From NCBI GenBank assembly GCA_905616395.1, contig CAJQSQ010000002.1, forward strand, positions 62,001-126,000: DNA of 64,000 nucleotides, given 5' to 3'. Below the pieces are notes generated by a model. That model searched no databases, was not told the origin of the DNA, and worked only from the letters and a program-made list of their open reading frames with translations. Every line of letters begins with the position of its first letter. Position 1 is the stretch's first letter. This stretch comes from an uncultured Candidatus Pelagibacter sp. (GTDB taxonomy: Bacteria; Pseudomonadota; Alphaproteobacteria; Pelagibacterales; Pelagibacteraceae). A program made the translations under genes and the position numbers. This document shows positions 47,292-56,336 of the stretch, piece after piece.

Positions 47292-48035
47292 TTAATTATA
47301 TGACTTAATAAGATTTTTACTAATAATCAGGCATTCTTGATCAATCTTACCATCAATTAACTCCTGCCTAAATCTTCTTTGAAAAGTTTTTGTCAATTCT
47401 CTTAAATATTTATTCTTATCTTTATCTTTTGGATATTCTTTTGAATATCCAATCTTAAACAAGTTATTGAAAAAAACATTTTCTTCTATCTTGTTTATTT
47501 TTAGTTGCCTATTGTCTGTCAACTCTTGCTTACTTGATGTATGCCATATCCCTATTTTATTTTTAGACAAATATTTCCATGGAAACTTTTCACCTGGGTC
47601 TTTTTTTCTTAATACTGCAATATCTGAATGTCCCAAAATATTATTAGAACTAATCTTGTATTTTTTTATTAAAAATTTACTTAGTTTTAAAAGAGAGGTG
47701 ATTTGTTTTTTTGTAAATTTTTTATAACCATGCTTATGTCCTGGGTTGGTAATTTCAATTCCAATAGAATTTTGGTTTAAAGAATTATAATTTTTCCAAG
47801 AAGATTCTCCTGCGTGCCATGCAATGTATAAATCGGGTACCATTTTTACAATTTCTCCATTACTTTTAATTAAATAATGACAGCTAACCTCAGATTGTAT
47901 ATCTGTCAGCCTTTTCAAAGCATCAGATTCGCTTTTCATTCCAGTATAATGAAAGATAATAAATTTGATTTGCTTTGGAGTTCTTTTTTTAGGATTAAAG
48001 TTTGGAGAGTAATTTAATATTGTTTTTGAAGCCAT
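47292..48035 (-). CDS. N-acetylmuramoyl-L-alanine amidase, AmpD/AmiD-like (Amidase_2)
   Basis: A 247-residue zinc amidase. The metal ligands are visible: histidine in KFIIFHYTGMKS (near residue 29), then HYLI, WHAGESSW, and histidine with aspartate in ILGHSDIAVLRKKDPGEKFPW. No signal peptide is present, so the protein is probably cytoplasmic and recycles anhydro-muropeptides like AmpD. The C-terminal 50 residues (FQRRFRQELIDGKIDQE) resemble a short peptidoglycan-binding domain, as in AmiD. Transcribed toward rnpB, divergent from mlaA over 69 bases. Confidence 0.88.
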   Translation of the reverse strand: MASKTILNYSPNFNPKKRTPKQIKFIIFHYTGMKSESDALKRLTDIQSEVSCHYLIKSNGEIVKMVPDLYIAWHAGESSWKNYNSLNQNSIGIEITNPGHKHGYKKFTKKQITSLLKLSKFLIKKYKISSNNILGHSDIAVLRKKDPGEKFPWKYLSKNKIGIWHTSSKQELTDNRQLKINKIEENVFFNNLFKIGYSKEYPKDKDKNKYLRELTKTFQRRFRQELIDGKIDQECLIISKNLIKSYN

Positions 48036-48065
48036 TTTTAGGTCACTTTTTGAGCAAATTCTCGA

Positions 48066-48095
48066 TTTACATTAGCAGTATATACCTTATATAAT
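48066..48095 (+). promoter_or_regulatory. Candidate mlaA-mlaC promoter, near-leaderless
   Basis: TTTACA at 48066-48071 and a perfect TATAAT at 48090-48095 are 18 bases apart. A start about seven bases on would fall at 48101-48103, almost at the ATG of mlaA (48105), giving almost no 5' leader. Confidence 0.5.
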
Positions 48096-48104
48096 CATCA
48101 GATA

Positions 48105-48890
48105 ATGAAAAAAATTATAATAACCTCATTAATAAGCTTAATGTTAGCAACAAATGTAAGTGCTGGCACAGATGGTGAAAATAGCTTGTCTAAAAAAAAT
48201 TCTGGAGAAGTTAAGGATTGTTTTGAAGGTGTAAACAGGGCGACATTTAAATTAAACCAAGTTCTAGATGGCGTTATTTTTGAGCCTATTGCAAAAGCTT
48301 ATAGGGTTTTACCTTCTCCAGTTAGAAATGGGACGAGTAATGCTTTAGATAATCTTTCTACACTTGTGACAATACCTAATAATATTCTTCAAGGAGAATT
48401 TAAAAGAGCTGGAGTTAACACGGGTAGATTTATTGTTAATACAACAGTTGGCGTTGTTGGAATATTTGATGTGGCTAAAAAAATTGGTTTTACAGAATAT
48501 GAAAAAGAAGATTATGGCCAAACACTTGGAGTGATGGGTATTGGCCCAGGATGTTATGTTGTTTTACCTGTTTTAGGGCCATCAACTATTAGGGATACTG
48601 CTGGATCATTTGCAAATATACTCGGTGGAGATGCTTGGTATAATGTTACTATAGCTAATGATACTAAACATTTTTCTGATTTTGATTATTATTCATCAAG
48701 AGCAAGTTCTGGAATAGATTTTAGAGCAAAAAATATATACTCTTTTGAAAATTTAGAAAAAAATTCTATAGATTTTTATGCTTCAGTTAGAAGCTTGTAT
48801 TTGCAAGATAGACAACAAAAAATAGCTAACTCGAATGCAATAACTGAGACACAAGACGATAGTGACTGGGAAGAAATAGAAACTCAATAA
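48105..48890 (+). CDS. mlaA: MlaA (VacJ) outer membrane lipid-asymmetry protein
   Basis: A 261-residue MlaA homologue that extracts phospholipids from the outer leaflet. FEGVNRATFKLNQVLDGVIFEPIAKAYR, PSPVRNGTSNALDNLST and YGQTLGVMGIGPGCYVVLPVLGPSTIRDT (each split by variable residues) are family landmarks. A signal peptide (about 1-20, ending NVSA) is clear, but the lipobox cysteine of the E. coli protein is missing; the first cysteine is in KDCFEG, far from the cleavage site. The soluble or barrel-bound form may be normal here. It is followed by mlaC. Confidence 0.93.
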   Translation: MKKIIITSLISLMLATNVSAGTDGENSLSKKNSGEVKDCFEGVNRATFKLNQVLDGVIFEPIAKAYRVLPSPVRNGTSNALDNLSTLVTIPNNILQGEFKRAGVNTGRFIVNTTVGVVGIFDVAKKIGFTEYEKEDYGQTLGVMGIGPGCYVVLPVLGPSTIRDTAGSFANILGGDAWYNVTIANDTKHFSDFDYYSSRASSGIDFRAKNIYSFENLEKNSIDFYASVRSLYLQDRQQKIANSNAITETQDDSDWEEIETQ

Positions 48891-48903
48891 ATTATAAAAC
48901 TTA

Positions 48904-49497
48904 ATGAAATTAAAAAAGTTTTTAATATTTACCTTTATCATAATCAACTTTATTTATATTAATCAATCATATTCAATTGAGCCAGATGTGTTTGTTCAAT
49001 CAACAGTGAACAGAGCTTCAGAAGCATTAAATAATAAATATTCAAAAGAAGAAAAAATAGAGAAGCTAAAACAAATTGCAAGTGAAACGGTTGATATCAA
49101 AGGTATTGGCTATTACACTTTGGGAGCTTATAGAAAAAATATGAGTGAGAATGAAATAAATCAATATGAGATACTTTTTGAACAATATTTTTTAAAAAGT
49201 TTTTCTAGTCGACTGGCTGAATATTCAAATCCAGAGATAGAAGTTGTATCTAAAAAAGAGTTAAATAAAAATTATACGATGGTGTCTAGTGTATTGGTTG
49301 GAACAGAACAAAGGCCTGAGGTTAAAATTGATTGGAGAATTTATAAAAAAAAACCAGAAAACCCTTTAATCAGAGATTTAATTATTGAAGGCTTAAGTTT
49401 AGCAAGAACTCAAAAGGAAGAATTTTCTTCTATCATTCAGAGTAATGATGGGGATATGAACGCCCTTTTTTCAACTTTAAAAGAGTTTATTAAATAA
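48904..49497 (+). CDS. mlaC: MlaC (Ttg2D) periplasmic phospholipid shuttle
   Basis: A 197-residue protein with a signal peptide (about 1-23, ending QSYS) and an MlaC-like alpha/beta domain. DIKGIGYYTLGAYRKNMSENE near residue 63 and VKIDWRIYKKKPENPLIRDLIIEGLSLARTQKEEF (split) near residue 140 are typical. It carries phospholipids across the periplasm between MlaA and the inner-membrane MlaFEDB transporter, which is not in this window. It lies 13 bases downstream of mlaA. Confidence 0.93.
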   Translation: MKLKKFLIFTFIIINFIYINQSYSIEPDVFVQSTVNRASEALNNKYSKEEKIEKLKQIASETVDIKGIGYYTLGAYRKNMSENEINQYEILFEQYFLKSFSSRLAEYSNPEIEVVSKKELNKNYTMVSSVLVGTEQRPEVKIDWRIYKKKPENPLIRDLIIEGLSLARTQKEEFSSIIQSNDGDMNALFSTLKEFIK

Positions 49498-49517
49498 TCA
49501 TCTATAAAAATAATTTT

Positions 49518-49594
49518 TGGTGGGCCCACCAGGACTCGAACCTGGGACCAATACATTATGAGTGTACTGCTCTAACCAACTGAGCTACAGGCCC
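49518..49594 (-). tRNA. tRNA with CAU anticodon (Met elongator or Ile2)
   Basis: Minus-strand cloverleaf of 77 bases with encoded CCA. The acceptor stem is GGGCCUG/UGGGCCC (two G-U pairs), the D-arm GCUC/GAGC, the anticodon loop CUCAUAA with CAU, and the T-arm has a standard UUCGAGU loop. A CAU anticodon serves tRNA-Met or, after lysidine modification, tRNA-Ile2. The GGGCCUG acceptor stem resembles isoleucine tRNAs, so Ile2 is slightly favoured, but an assignment needs comparison with the rest of the genome. Confidence 0.92.
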
Positions 49595-49792
49595 TTAAAA
49601 ATTATTCCATGGTTTACAGTAATTTCAAGCACGCCGCAAGTTGAGAAGTGCGAATTAAAGAGTGAGTATGTGCTTTTTTAAAGGTGTATGATATTCAAAT
49701 AGTGGGTGTAGAATAAATTAACTTAATTATAGTCCTTCATTGGTACCTATTAAATTTAAGTAATATGAAGAATTATTATGAGAGCGTAAAAA

Positions 49793-50770
49793 ATGAGCAT
49801 TGATTTAAAACCCAACAATATGTTAGCTCCAATTGCACTCATTGCTTTCAATCGTGTGAAACACTTTAAGCAAACACTTGATGCACTTGTTAAAAATAAA
49901 GAGACAAAAGATTCAATACTATATGTTTGCATTGATGGACCTCGTAATCTTGAGGATGAAAAAAGTCAAAAGGAAATGTGTCGTTATTTAGAAATAACAC
50001 GATTACAATTCCAAGACATAAAAATTATAAAACAGGATTCGAATATTGGACTTGCTAAAAATATAATTCAATCTGTTACAAATATAGTTAACAGACATGG
50101 TAAACTGATAGTACTTGAAGATGATTTACTAGTATCAAGAATGTTCTTAAAATTTATGAATGATGCACTTACACACTATGAGTATAATAAAAAAGTGTGG
50201 CACATAGCAGGTCATACTATTACTAATGATGATCAAAAAATAGATGATGTTTTTCTTTATCGAGTTATGAATTGTTGGGGTTGGGGAACTTGGAAGAATA
50301 GATGGAGTCATTTTGAAAAAAATAGTGAAAAATTGATTAATGAATTTACTGAAGAAGATATTAAAAATTTTAATCTTGATAATACTGAGTCATTTTGGTC
50401 TCAAGTCGTAGATAATCATTCAGGCCTTATAAATACATGGGCAATATTTTGGTACGCTACAATTTTTAAAAATAAAGGGCTTTGTATGAATCCATTTTAT
50501 AGTTATGTTAAAAATATTGGGTTTGATGGAAGTGGTACTCACAAGAATCTTAATAAAAGATTTCAAGATTCACAAGTTCTTAATAACTATGGAGAATTTA
50601 AACCACAACTTAATACAGAAGAAAATTTACTAGCAGTTGAAAGAATAAAAAAATATAACCTTGATAAAACAAATAATTTTAAGAAATTTATCAAATTATT
50701 AATTGCAGTTCTTTTCAGTAAAAAACTACTAAGGAGACTAGAAGCTCTATGGCGTAAAATTGTAAATTAA
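49793..50770 (+). CDS. Glycosyltransferase (GT2-like, GT-A fold)
   Basis: A 325-residue protein. APIALIAFNRVKHFKQTLDAL near residue 12 is the usual start of this group; LIVLEDDLLVSRMFLKFMNDAL near residue 105 carries the acidic metal-binding cluster, and NCWGWGTWKNRWSHFE near residue 160 is a conserved aromatic stretch of related transferases. Two starts are possible: ATG at 49793 or nine codons in (MLAPIA). It sits alone, opposite in strand to the two flanking tRNA genes, with no polysaccharide gene beside it, so it may be a single-gene insertion. Confidence 0.75.
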   Translation: MSIDLKPNNMLAPIALIAFNRVKHFKQTLDALVKNKETKDSILYVCIDGPRNLEDEKSQKEMCRYLEITRLQFQDIKIIKQDSNIGLAKNIIQSVTNIVNRHGKLIVLEDDLLVSRMFLKFMNDALTHYEYNKKVWHIAGHTITNDDQKIDDVFLYRVMNCWGWGTWKNRWSHFEKNSEKLINEFTEEDIKNFNLDNTESFWSQVVDNHSGLINTWAIFWYATIFKNKGLCMNPFYSYVKNIGFDGSGTHKNLNKRFQDSQVLNNYGEFKPQLNTEENLLAVERIKKYNLDKTNNFKKFIKLLIAVLFSKKLLRRLEALWRKIVN

Positions 50771-50801
50771 TAATTAATTTTTTTATGCCAAAACATGTAA
50801 A

Positions 50802-50876
50802 TGGTGGGACTGGTTGGTTACGCTCCAACTACCCCTGCAATGTCAATGCAGTACTCTACTATTGAGCTACAGTCCC
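50802..50876 (-). tRNA. tRNA-Val (GAC) with unusual D- and T-loops
   Basis: A 75-base cloverleaf with encoded CCA: acceptor stem GGGACUG/CAGUCCC (7 of 7 pairs), D-stem GCUC/GAGU, anticodon stem CUGCA/UGCAG with loop UUGACAU (anticodon GAC) and T-stem GUUGG/CCAAC (5 of 5). The D-loop is AAUAGUA (complement of 50857-50863) and the T-loop AGCGUAA (complement of 50818-50824), not the standard UUCRANN. The stems are perfect, which argues for a working RNA rather than decay. It ends nine bases from rpoD. Confidence 0.85.
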
Positions 50877-50884
50877 ATTAAATT

Positions 50885-52708
50885 TTAACTTTCTAAAAAG
50901 CTTTTTAACTGTTTGGATCTGCTTGGGTGTTTTAATTTTCTTAAAGCTTTTGCTTCAATTTGTCTAATACGCTCTCTAGTTACAGAAAACTGTAGACCAA
51001 CTTCTTCAAGAGTGTGGTCAGTATTCATCCCAACACCAAATCTCATTCTAAGAACTCTTTCTTCCCTAGGGGTTAATGTTGATAAAATCTTAGTTGTAGC
51101 CTCACTTAAATTTGACTTAATAGCTTGCTCTAAAGGTGCTAATGCTTTTGTATCCTCAATAAAATCACCTAAACTACTATCCTCTTCATCTCCCACTGGT
51201 TTTTCAAGAGATACAGGTTCTTTTGATATTTTTAAAACCTTTCTAACTTTGTCTAAAGGCATCCTTAATTTTTGCGCTAACTCTTCAGGTGTAGCCTCCC
51301 TACCAAACTCACTCAGAATTAATCTTTGAGTTCTTACAATTTTATTAATAGTTTCAATCATATGAACTGGAATTCTTATTGTACGAGCTTGGTCAGCAAT
51401 AGATCTGGTTATAGCTTGTCTGATCCACCAAGTAGCATATGTTGAAAACTTATAACCTCTTCTGTATTCAAATTTATCCACAGCTTTCATAAGACCGATG
51501 TTTCCTTCTTGAATGAGATCTAAAAATTGAAGTCCTCTATTTGTATATTTTTTTGCAATTGAAATTACTAATCTTAAGTTTGCTTCCACCATTTCTTTTT
51601 TTGCAATTCTAGATTCTTTTTCCCCTTTTTGAACTCTGCTAACTAGTTTTTTATAATCAGTAACTGAAATTCCAAGTTTATGACTAATCTCGATTAATCT
51701 CTCTCTTATATTTTTGAATTCATCTTTATTTTTGGAAAAGAATTGTTTCCACATGGGATTAGTATCTAGAAACTTTTTAAGATTTGGATTAATTTCATTC
51801 CCAATATAAAATTTAATAAATTCATTTCTTGGAATTTTTTGATCCATTGCCAATCTCAAAAGGTTTCCCTCTAATGAAACAATTTTTTTATTTTCCGCAT
51901 AATGCTTTTGAACCAGTTCCTCTAGCACTGAAGGTGATAACTGTAATGATTTAATGTTTTCTAAAATATCACTTACAATTTTCTCATATCCTTTTTCTTT
52001 AGCAGTTGAGAAGCTTACTACGTTTAAAATACAATCAAGTTTTTCTTTTTGATACTTGATTAATTTTGCATATTCTTTTGTTAAAGTATTTACAGTTTTT
52101 AAAACTTTTGGTTTGATTTCAGTTTCCATTGCTGCAAGCGTTGGGTTAAACTCGTCATCATCACCATTATTTTCATCGTTTTTGTCAGTTTCACCAGAAT
52201 TTCTTTGTTTAGCACTCGGACCTGTATTTTCGTCTTCCATGTAGTTAGTATCAATATCAATAATTTCTCTAACTAAAATTTCGTCACTCTGAAGTTTTTC
52301 ATCCCACTCTACAAATTGTTGTGCGGTAATTGGGCTTTGTGCTAATGCAATAAGCATTACATCTTTTCCAGCTTCTATTCTTTTTGCAATTGCAATTTCA
52401 CCTTCACGAGATAAAAGTTCTACTCCACCCATCTCTCTTAAATACATTCTTATAGGGTCATCACTTTTCTCAATTGTCTTACCTTCTTCTTTAGATGAAC
52501 CCTCTTTTTTTCTTAAAACTTTGAAATCAGATTTTTTTTCCACAAGTGCCACATTCTCATCGAGAATATGCATGAAAGCTTGTTCTAAATTTTCGTCTGA
52601 AAGATTTCTTTTACCTAATGATTTATTTAACTCATCAAAAGTTATAAATCCTCTATGAGTCCCACGACCCATAAGTCTAGCAAATGATTTTGTAATTATT
52701 CTTTCCAC
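50885..52708 (-). CDS. rpoD: RNA polymerase primary sigma factor RpoD
   Basis: A 607-residue sigma-70. Region 1.1 is at the N-terminus, followed by [21 protein letters not shown] (region 1.2) and an acidic non-conserved insert (about 165-190). Region 2 carries [38 protein letters not shown] and [24 protein letters not shown] (each split), region 3 [13 protein letters not shown], and region 4 [14 protein letters not shown] and [19 protein letters not shown]. It directs most transcription. It follows dnaG by 66 bases, the yqeY-dnaG-rpoD arrangement. Confidence 0.98.
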   Translation of the reverse strand: MERIITKSFARLMGRGTHRGFITFDELNKSLGKRNLSDENLEQAFMHILDENVALVEKKSDFKVLRKKEGSSKEEGKTIEKSDDPIRMYLREMGGVELLSREGEIAIAKRIEAGKDVMLIALAQSPITAQQFVEWDEKLQSDEILVREIIDIDTNYMEDENTGPSAKQRNSGETDKNDENNGDDDEFNPTLAAMETEIKPKVLKTVNTLTKEYAKLIKYQKEKLDCILNVVSFSTAKEKGYEKIVSDILENIKSLQLSPSVLEELVQKHYAENKKIVSLEGNLLRLAMDQKIPRNEFIKFYIGNEINPNLKKFLDTNPMWKQFFSKNKDEFKNIRERLIEISHKLGISVTDYKKLVSRVQKGEKESRIAKKEMVEANLRLVISIAKKYTNRGLQFLDLIQEGNIGLMKAVDKFEYRRGYKFSTYATWWIRQAITRSIADQARTIRIPVHMIETINKIVRTQRLILSEFGREATPEELAQKLRMPLDKVRKVLKISKEPVSLEKPVGDEEDSSLGDFIEDTKALAPLEQAIKSNLSEATTKILSTLTPREERVLRMRFGVGMNTDHTLEEVGLQFSVTRERIRQIEAKALRKLKHPSRSKQLKSFLES

Positions 52709-52774
52709 AATAGTATATTTGAGATGACTTATATAAGCGCAATTTGAGAAAAATCCATGTATTTTTTAAAGGGT

Positions 52775-54550
52775 TTAATTGATGTTTTTTTGTTTTTTTA
52801 GCTCTCTTATTTCATTGAAAGTGCTTTCGCTTAAGTCTTTAGAGAATTTTGATTCAAGCTCTTCAATCCTAAACTCTAAATCGTAGTTTTTAAGGTCTCT
52901 AGAGACTTCCTCTAGTAGTTCAAACATTTTATTCTGATCATTTTGATGATTGTTCAGAATATGTTTTATCGAAGCAAATTTAAAGATCTTTTCAGTTAAT
53001 TGTGGATCGATAGGAATTTGATCTAAGGTAAGTTTTTCCCCACTCTTTAGTTTAGTTATCAAAGTTTCGTGAATTAATTTATTTTCTTCACTAAATAGCT
53101 TTATATTTTCAATCATGTGAATATTTTCTTGAAATAAATCTAAATTATTCATTATCAAATAAAGCAATGAAAACTCTTTAAGCTCAACGCCACTCAACAA
53201 TTTACTTTCATTAAAGTGTTTTTGAGTAGACTGTAATGATTTAATCTTTTTAGTATAAAATTGTTTTTTTCCTACATTGCTATGTGGAGTTAAAGATGAA
53301 ATTTTCTCCAAGAAAAACTCTAGTACATATTTTTTTATAAAATCATCTTTTATAGTTGCAGCGATAGCTCTTAATTTTTTTTCAAAAATAGCCATTGATG
53401 AAGGATTGTTGTCAGTTTGCTGTTTATAATGGTTAAATATAAATTGATGAATTGAGATTTTTGCTTGTTTAGTAAAGTCAATAAAGTTTGCTTTGCCATT
53501 TTTATTTGCATAACTATCAGGATCTTCTCCATCTGGTAAAAAAAGAAATGAAATTTGTTTTTCTGGTTGTAACTCTTTAATTGAATTTTCTGCTGCTCTA
53601 AGCGCTGCTTTGTATCCGCTCTCATCACCATCAAAACAGATAATTATATCTTCAAAGAATTGGTTGAGCATTAAAATTTGTCTATCCGTTAAAGAGGTTC
53701 CAAGATTTGCTACAACATTCTCAATTCCATTTTTACTTAAACCAACTACATCCATATATCCTTCAACTAAATACACATGATCTATTTTGTTTGATAATCT
53801 TCTAGCTAAATCTAAATTATATAAGTTAGAGCCCTTTTTAAAAAAAGGTGTTTCAGGAGAATTAATATATTTTGCTGAATAACTATTTTCTTGGATAGTT
53901 CTTCCTCCCAGTCCAATAGGTTGGCCTGAAATATTATTAATTGGAAATATTATTCTATCTCGAAATCTTTCAACGTATTTATTCTTTTTTTCATCTAAAT
54001 AAAAAAGACCACTTTCAACTAAAACTTTCTCGCTAAATTCATCTTTTAATTTTTCATAAAAATTAGAGTTTCTTTCAACAAATCCAATCTTAAAATTTTT
54101 TACTTCATTCCTGCTAAGTTTCCTTTTCTTTAAATAGTCTCTTGCAATAGTTAAACTTTCATTTTTTAAAATTTCATCATGATAAAATTGAACATATTGA
54201 TTATAGATTGAGCAATACTCTTGCCAATTTTTTTCACGCTCTTCATCTTGTTTTGAAAATGTATAAGGTCTCATACCTGCAAGATTTGCTAATGACTTTA
54301 CCGCTTCTCCAAATTTCAAATTTTGAGTTTTCATTACAAAATCAAAAATGTTCCCATGTTCTGATGTTGCAAAACAATGATAAAATTCTTTTTCATCATT
54401 AACTGTAAACGAAGGTGTTTTTTCAGTTTTAAAGGGTGATAAACCTACAAATTCTTTACCTCTTTTTTTTAGACTGACAGACTTTGACACCACTGTCGAA
54501 ACCTTCAAACGAGTTTTAATTTCATCCAAATACTCTTTTGGGTATTTCAT
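52775..54550 (-). CDS. dnaG: DNA primase DnaG
   Basis: A 591-residue primase. The N-terminal zinc-ribbon region reads LSPFKTEKTPSF then YHCFATSEHGN; of the four usual ligands (C-H-C-C) only C59 remains, with S38, K41 and T62 at the others. The Toprim catalytic domain (about 255-335) has VYLVEGYMDVVGL and IICFDGDESGYKAALRA with the acidic metal site. The C-terminal helicase-binding domain is short and diverged. It makes RNA primers for replication. Its start overlaps the yqeY stop by one base. Confidence 0.95.
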   Translation of the reverse strand: MKYPKEYLDEIKTRLKVSTVVSKSVSLKKRGKEFVGLSPFKTEKTPSFTVNDEKEFYHCFATSEHGNIFDFVMKTQNLKFGEAVKSLANLAGMRPYTFSKQDEEREKNWQEYCSIYNQYVQFYHDEILKNESLTIARDYLKKRKLSRNEVKNFKIGFVERNSNFYEKLKDEFSEKVLVESGLFYLDEKKNKYVERFRDRIIFPINNISGQPIGLGGRTIQENSYSAKYINSPETPFFKKGSNLYNLDLARRLSNKIDHVYLVEGYMDVVGLSKNGIENVVANLGTSLTDRQILMLNQFFEDIIICFDGDESGYKAALRAAENSIKELQPEKQISFLFLPDGEDPDSYANKNGKANFIDFTKQAKISIHQFIFNHYKQQTDNNPSSMAIFEKKLRAIAATIKDDFIKKYVLEFFLEKISSLTPHSNVGKKQFYTKKIKSLQSTQKHFNESKLLSGVELKEFSLLYLIMNNLDLFQENIHMIENIKLFSEENKLIHETLITKLKSGEKLTLDQIPIDPQLTEKIFKFASIKHILNNHQNDQNKMFELLEEVSRDLKNYDLEFRIEELESKFSKDLSESTFNEIRELKKQKNIN

Positions 54551-55011
54551 TATTTATTCAATAGTTCTTTGAGTAAGGGTCCGGCTTTAGCAAAATCTAG
54601 ATTGTCAGGGTATGATTTTTTCAATTCACCCATCACTTTACCCATGTCTTTAATTGATGCGGCACCCAATTTACTTATTGTATCAACGCATATCTTTTTA
54701 GTTTCTTCATCGTTTAACTGCTGTGGTAAAAAACTAGATAAAAGATCAAATTCATTTTGCTCAACTTCTAGCAAATCCATCCTGTCATTTTTTTTATAGA
54801 TATCTATTGATTCGGTTCTTTGCTTAATCATTTTCTTTAAAAGTTTTTTAATGTCCTCATCGTCTGTTTCTTTTATGTCGGAGCCAGATCTATTGATAAT
54901 ATCAATATCTTTTATTCCAGATAAAATTAACCTGTAGGTTGAGATTTCAACCTTATTTTTTGATTTTAGAGAATTTTTATAGTTAGTTTCAATTTTTTCT
55001 TTCAATGTCAT
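54550..55011 (-). CDS. GatB/YqeY domain protein
   Basis: A 153-residue protein of the YqeY family, the small helical domain that also ends the GatB subunit of tRNA amidotransferase. LKEKIETNYKNSLKSKNKVEISTYRLIL and KKMIKQRTESIDIYKKNDRMDLLEVEQNE (each split) are typical, as is the final MGKVMGELKKSYPDNLDFAKAGPLLKELL (split). Free-standing YqeY may bind tRNA, but its role is not settled. Its place upstream of dnaG and rpoD is common in bacteria. Divergent from carA over 128 bases. Confidence 0.92.
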   Translation of the reverse strand: MTLKEKIETNYKNSLKSKNKVEISTYRLILSGIKDIDIINRSGSDIKETDDEDIKKLLKKMIKQRTESIDIYKKNDRMDLLEVEQNEFDLLSSFLPQQLNDEETKKICVDTISKLGAASIKDMGKVMGELKKSYPDNLDFAKAGPLLKELLNK

Positions 55012-55074
55012 AATATTTTTTAATCTACTGCAAAGTGAAAATTCTTCAAAAGAAAAATTGTTTTTTTATAATTT

Positions 55075-55080
55075 TATAAT
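55075..55080 (+). promoter_or_regulatory. Candidate -10 element of carA
   Basis: A perfect TATAAT lies 60 bases before the carA start in the 128-base divergent gap. No convincing -35 is seen. The 50-base leader has no clear pyrimidine-type attenuator. Confidence 0.35.
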
Positions 55081-55139
55081 ACATCTCTGTTGCGATAATT
55101 AGGGTTTTATTGTATTAACCTTTAACTCATGAGTTGTAA

Positions 55140-56336
55140 TTGATTAAAAAAGCAAAAAAAATTAGCTCTAACAAAATCTCACAGATTCACACAGGCGTTT
55201 TAGTTCTTGAAAATAAAACTATCTTTAAAGGAACTGGTATTGGATATCAAGGAACTGCCACAGGTGAAGTGTGTTTCAATACTTCTCTAACAGGATATCA
55301 AGAAATTATTTCAGATCCCTCTTATGCTGGGCAAATTATCAATTTTACCTTTCCTCACATCGGTAACGTTGGAACTAATAAAGAAGATTTAGAGTCTGAT
55401 AAAGTTTGGACAAAAGGTGTAATTTTGAACTCTGAAATAACAAGCCCTTCTAATTATAGATCTTTAGTTAATTTGGACATGTGGTTAAAAAAAAATAAAA
55501 TTGTTGGGATCACTGGTTTGGATACAAGAGGTTTAACTAATTATATTAGAGATAAGGGAGCACCTAAAGGTACTATTTCTTTTTCTAATAAAGGCAATCT
55601 TAATATTAGTAAATTAGCAAATATTACAGCAAAATGGAGTGGATTAAATAATTTAGATTTAGCAGAAAAAGTAACTACTAAAAAAAATTATATTTGGTCA
55701 GGTTTTAAAACTTGGAAAAAAGAAACCGGTTACTTAAAAAATAAAAAAAACTCATTACATGTTGTTGCAATTGACTATGGAATTAAAAAAAATATCCTAA
55801 GATATTTCTCAGACCTTAACTGTAAAGTAACAGTGGTTTCATGCAAAACGAGTGCAAAAGATATCCTTAAATTAAAGCCAAATGGGATCTTTTTATCAAA
55901 TGGCCCTGGTGACCCTGCTGCAACTGGAAAATATGCGATTGATATCATTAAAGAATTAATAAAAAATAATTTACCTATTTTTGGTATTTGTCTTGGTCAT
56001 CAAATTCTTGCCTTAGCACTTGGTGCAAAAACTAAAAAAATGAAACTTGGTCATAGAGGTGCTAATCATCCAGTTAAAAACTTAATTAAAGATAATGTTG
56101 AGATTACAAGTCAAAATCATGGCTTTGAAATTGTAAGAGCAACATTACCAAAGAATATTGAAGTAACTCACAAGTCTTTATTTGATAATTGCATTGAGGG
56201 AATTAGATTAAAAAATAAACCTGTTTTTTCTGTTCAATATCACCCTGAATCAAATCCAGGGCCGCAAGATAGTGTTTACTTATTTGAAGAATTTATTAAC
56301 AACATAAAAAAAAATGCCAAAAAGAAAAGATCTTAA
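55140..56336 (+). CDS. carA: Carbamoyl phosphate synthase small subunit
   Basis: A 398-residue glutamine amidotransferase subunit. [36 protein letters not shown] (split) is the N-terminal domain and [15 protein letters not shown] carries the catalytic cysteine of the class I amidotransferase. [12 protein letters not shown] holds the histidine-glutamate pair. It supplies ammonia to CarB. A TAA stop lies directly before the TTG at 55140 and no ATG is found before the conserved start, so TTG is the most likely initiator. It overlaps carB by 23 bases. Confidence 0.96.
   Translation: MIKKAKKISSNKISQIHTGVLVLENKTIFKGTGIGYQGTATGEVCFNTSLTGYQEIISDPSYAGQIINFTFPHIGNVGTNKEDLESDKVWTKGVILNSEITSPSNYRSLVNLDMWLKKNKIVGITGLDTRGLTNYIRDKGAPKGTISFSNKGNLNISKLANITAKWSGLNNLDLAEKVTTKKNYIWSGFKTWKKETGYLKNKKNSLHVVAIDYGIKKNILRYFSDLNCKVTVVSCKTSAKDILKLKPNGIFLSNGPGDPAATGKYAIDIIKELIKNNLPIFGICLGHQILALALGAKTKKMKLGHRGANHPVKNLIKDNVEITSQNHGFEIVRATLPKNIEVTHKSLFDNCIEGIRLKNKPVFSVQYHPESNPGPQDSVYLFEEFINNIKKNAKKKRS

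Noticed and set aside
51474..51482. A third perfect TTATCCACA
   Set aside because: It lies inside rpoD, where it encodes the conserved VDKFEY stretch; it is explained by the codons.
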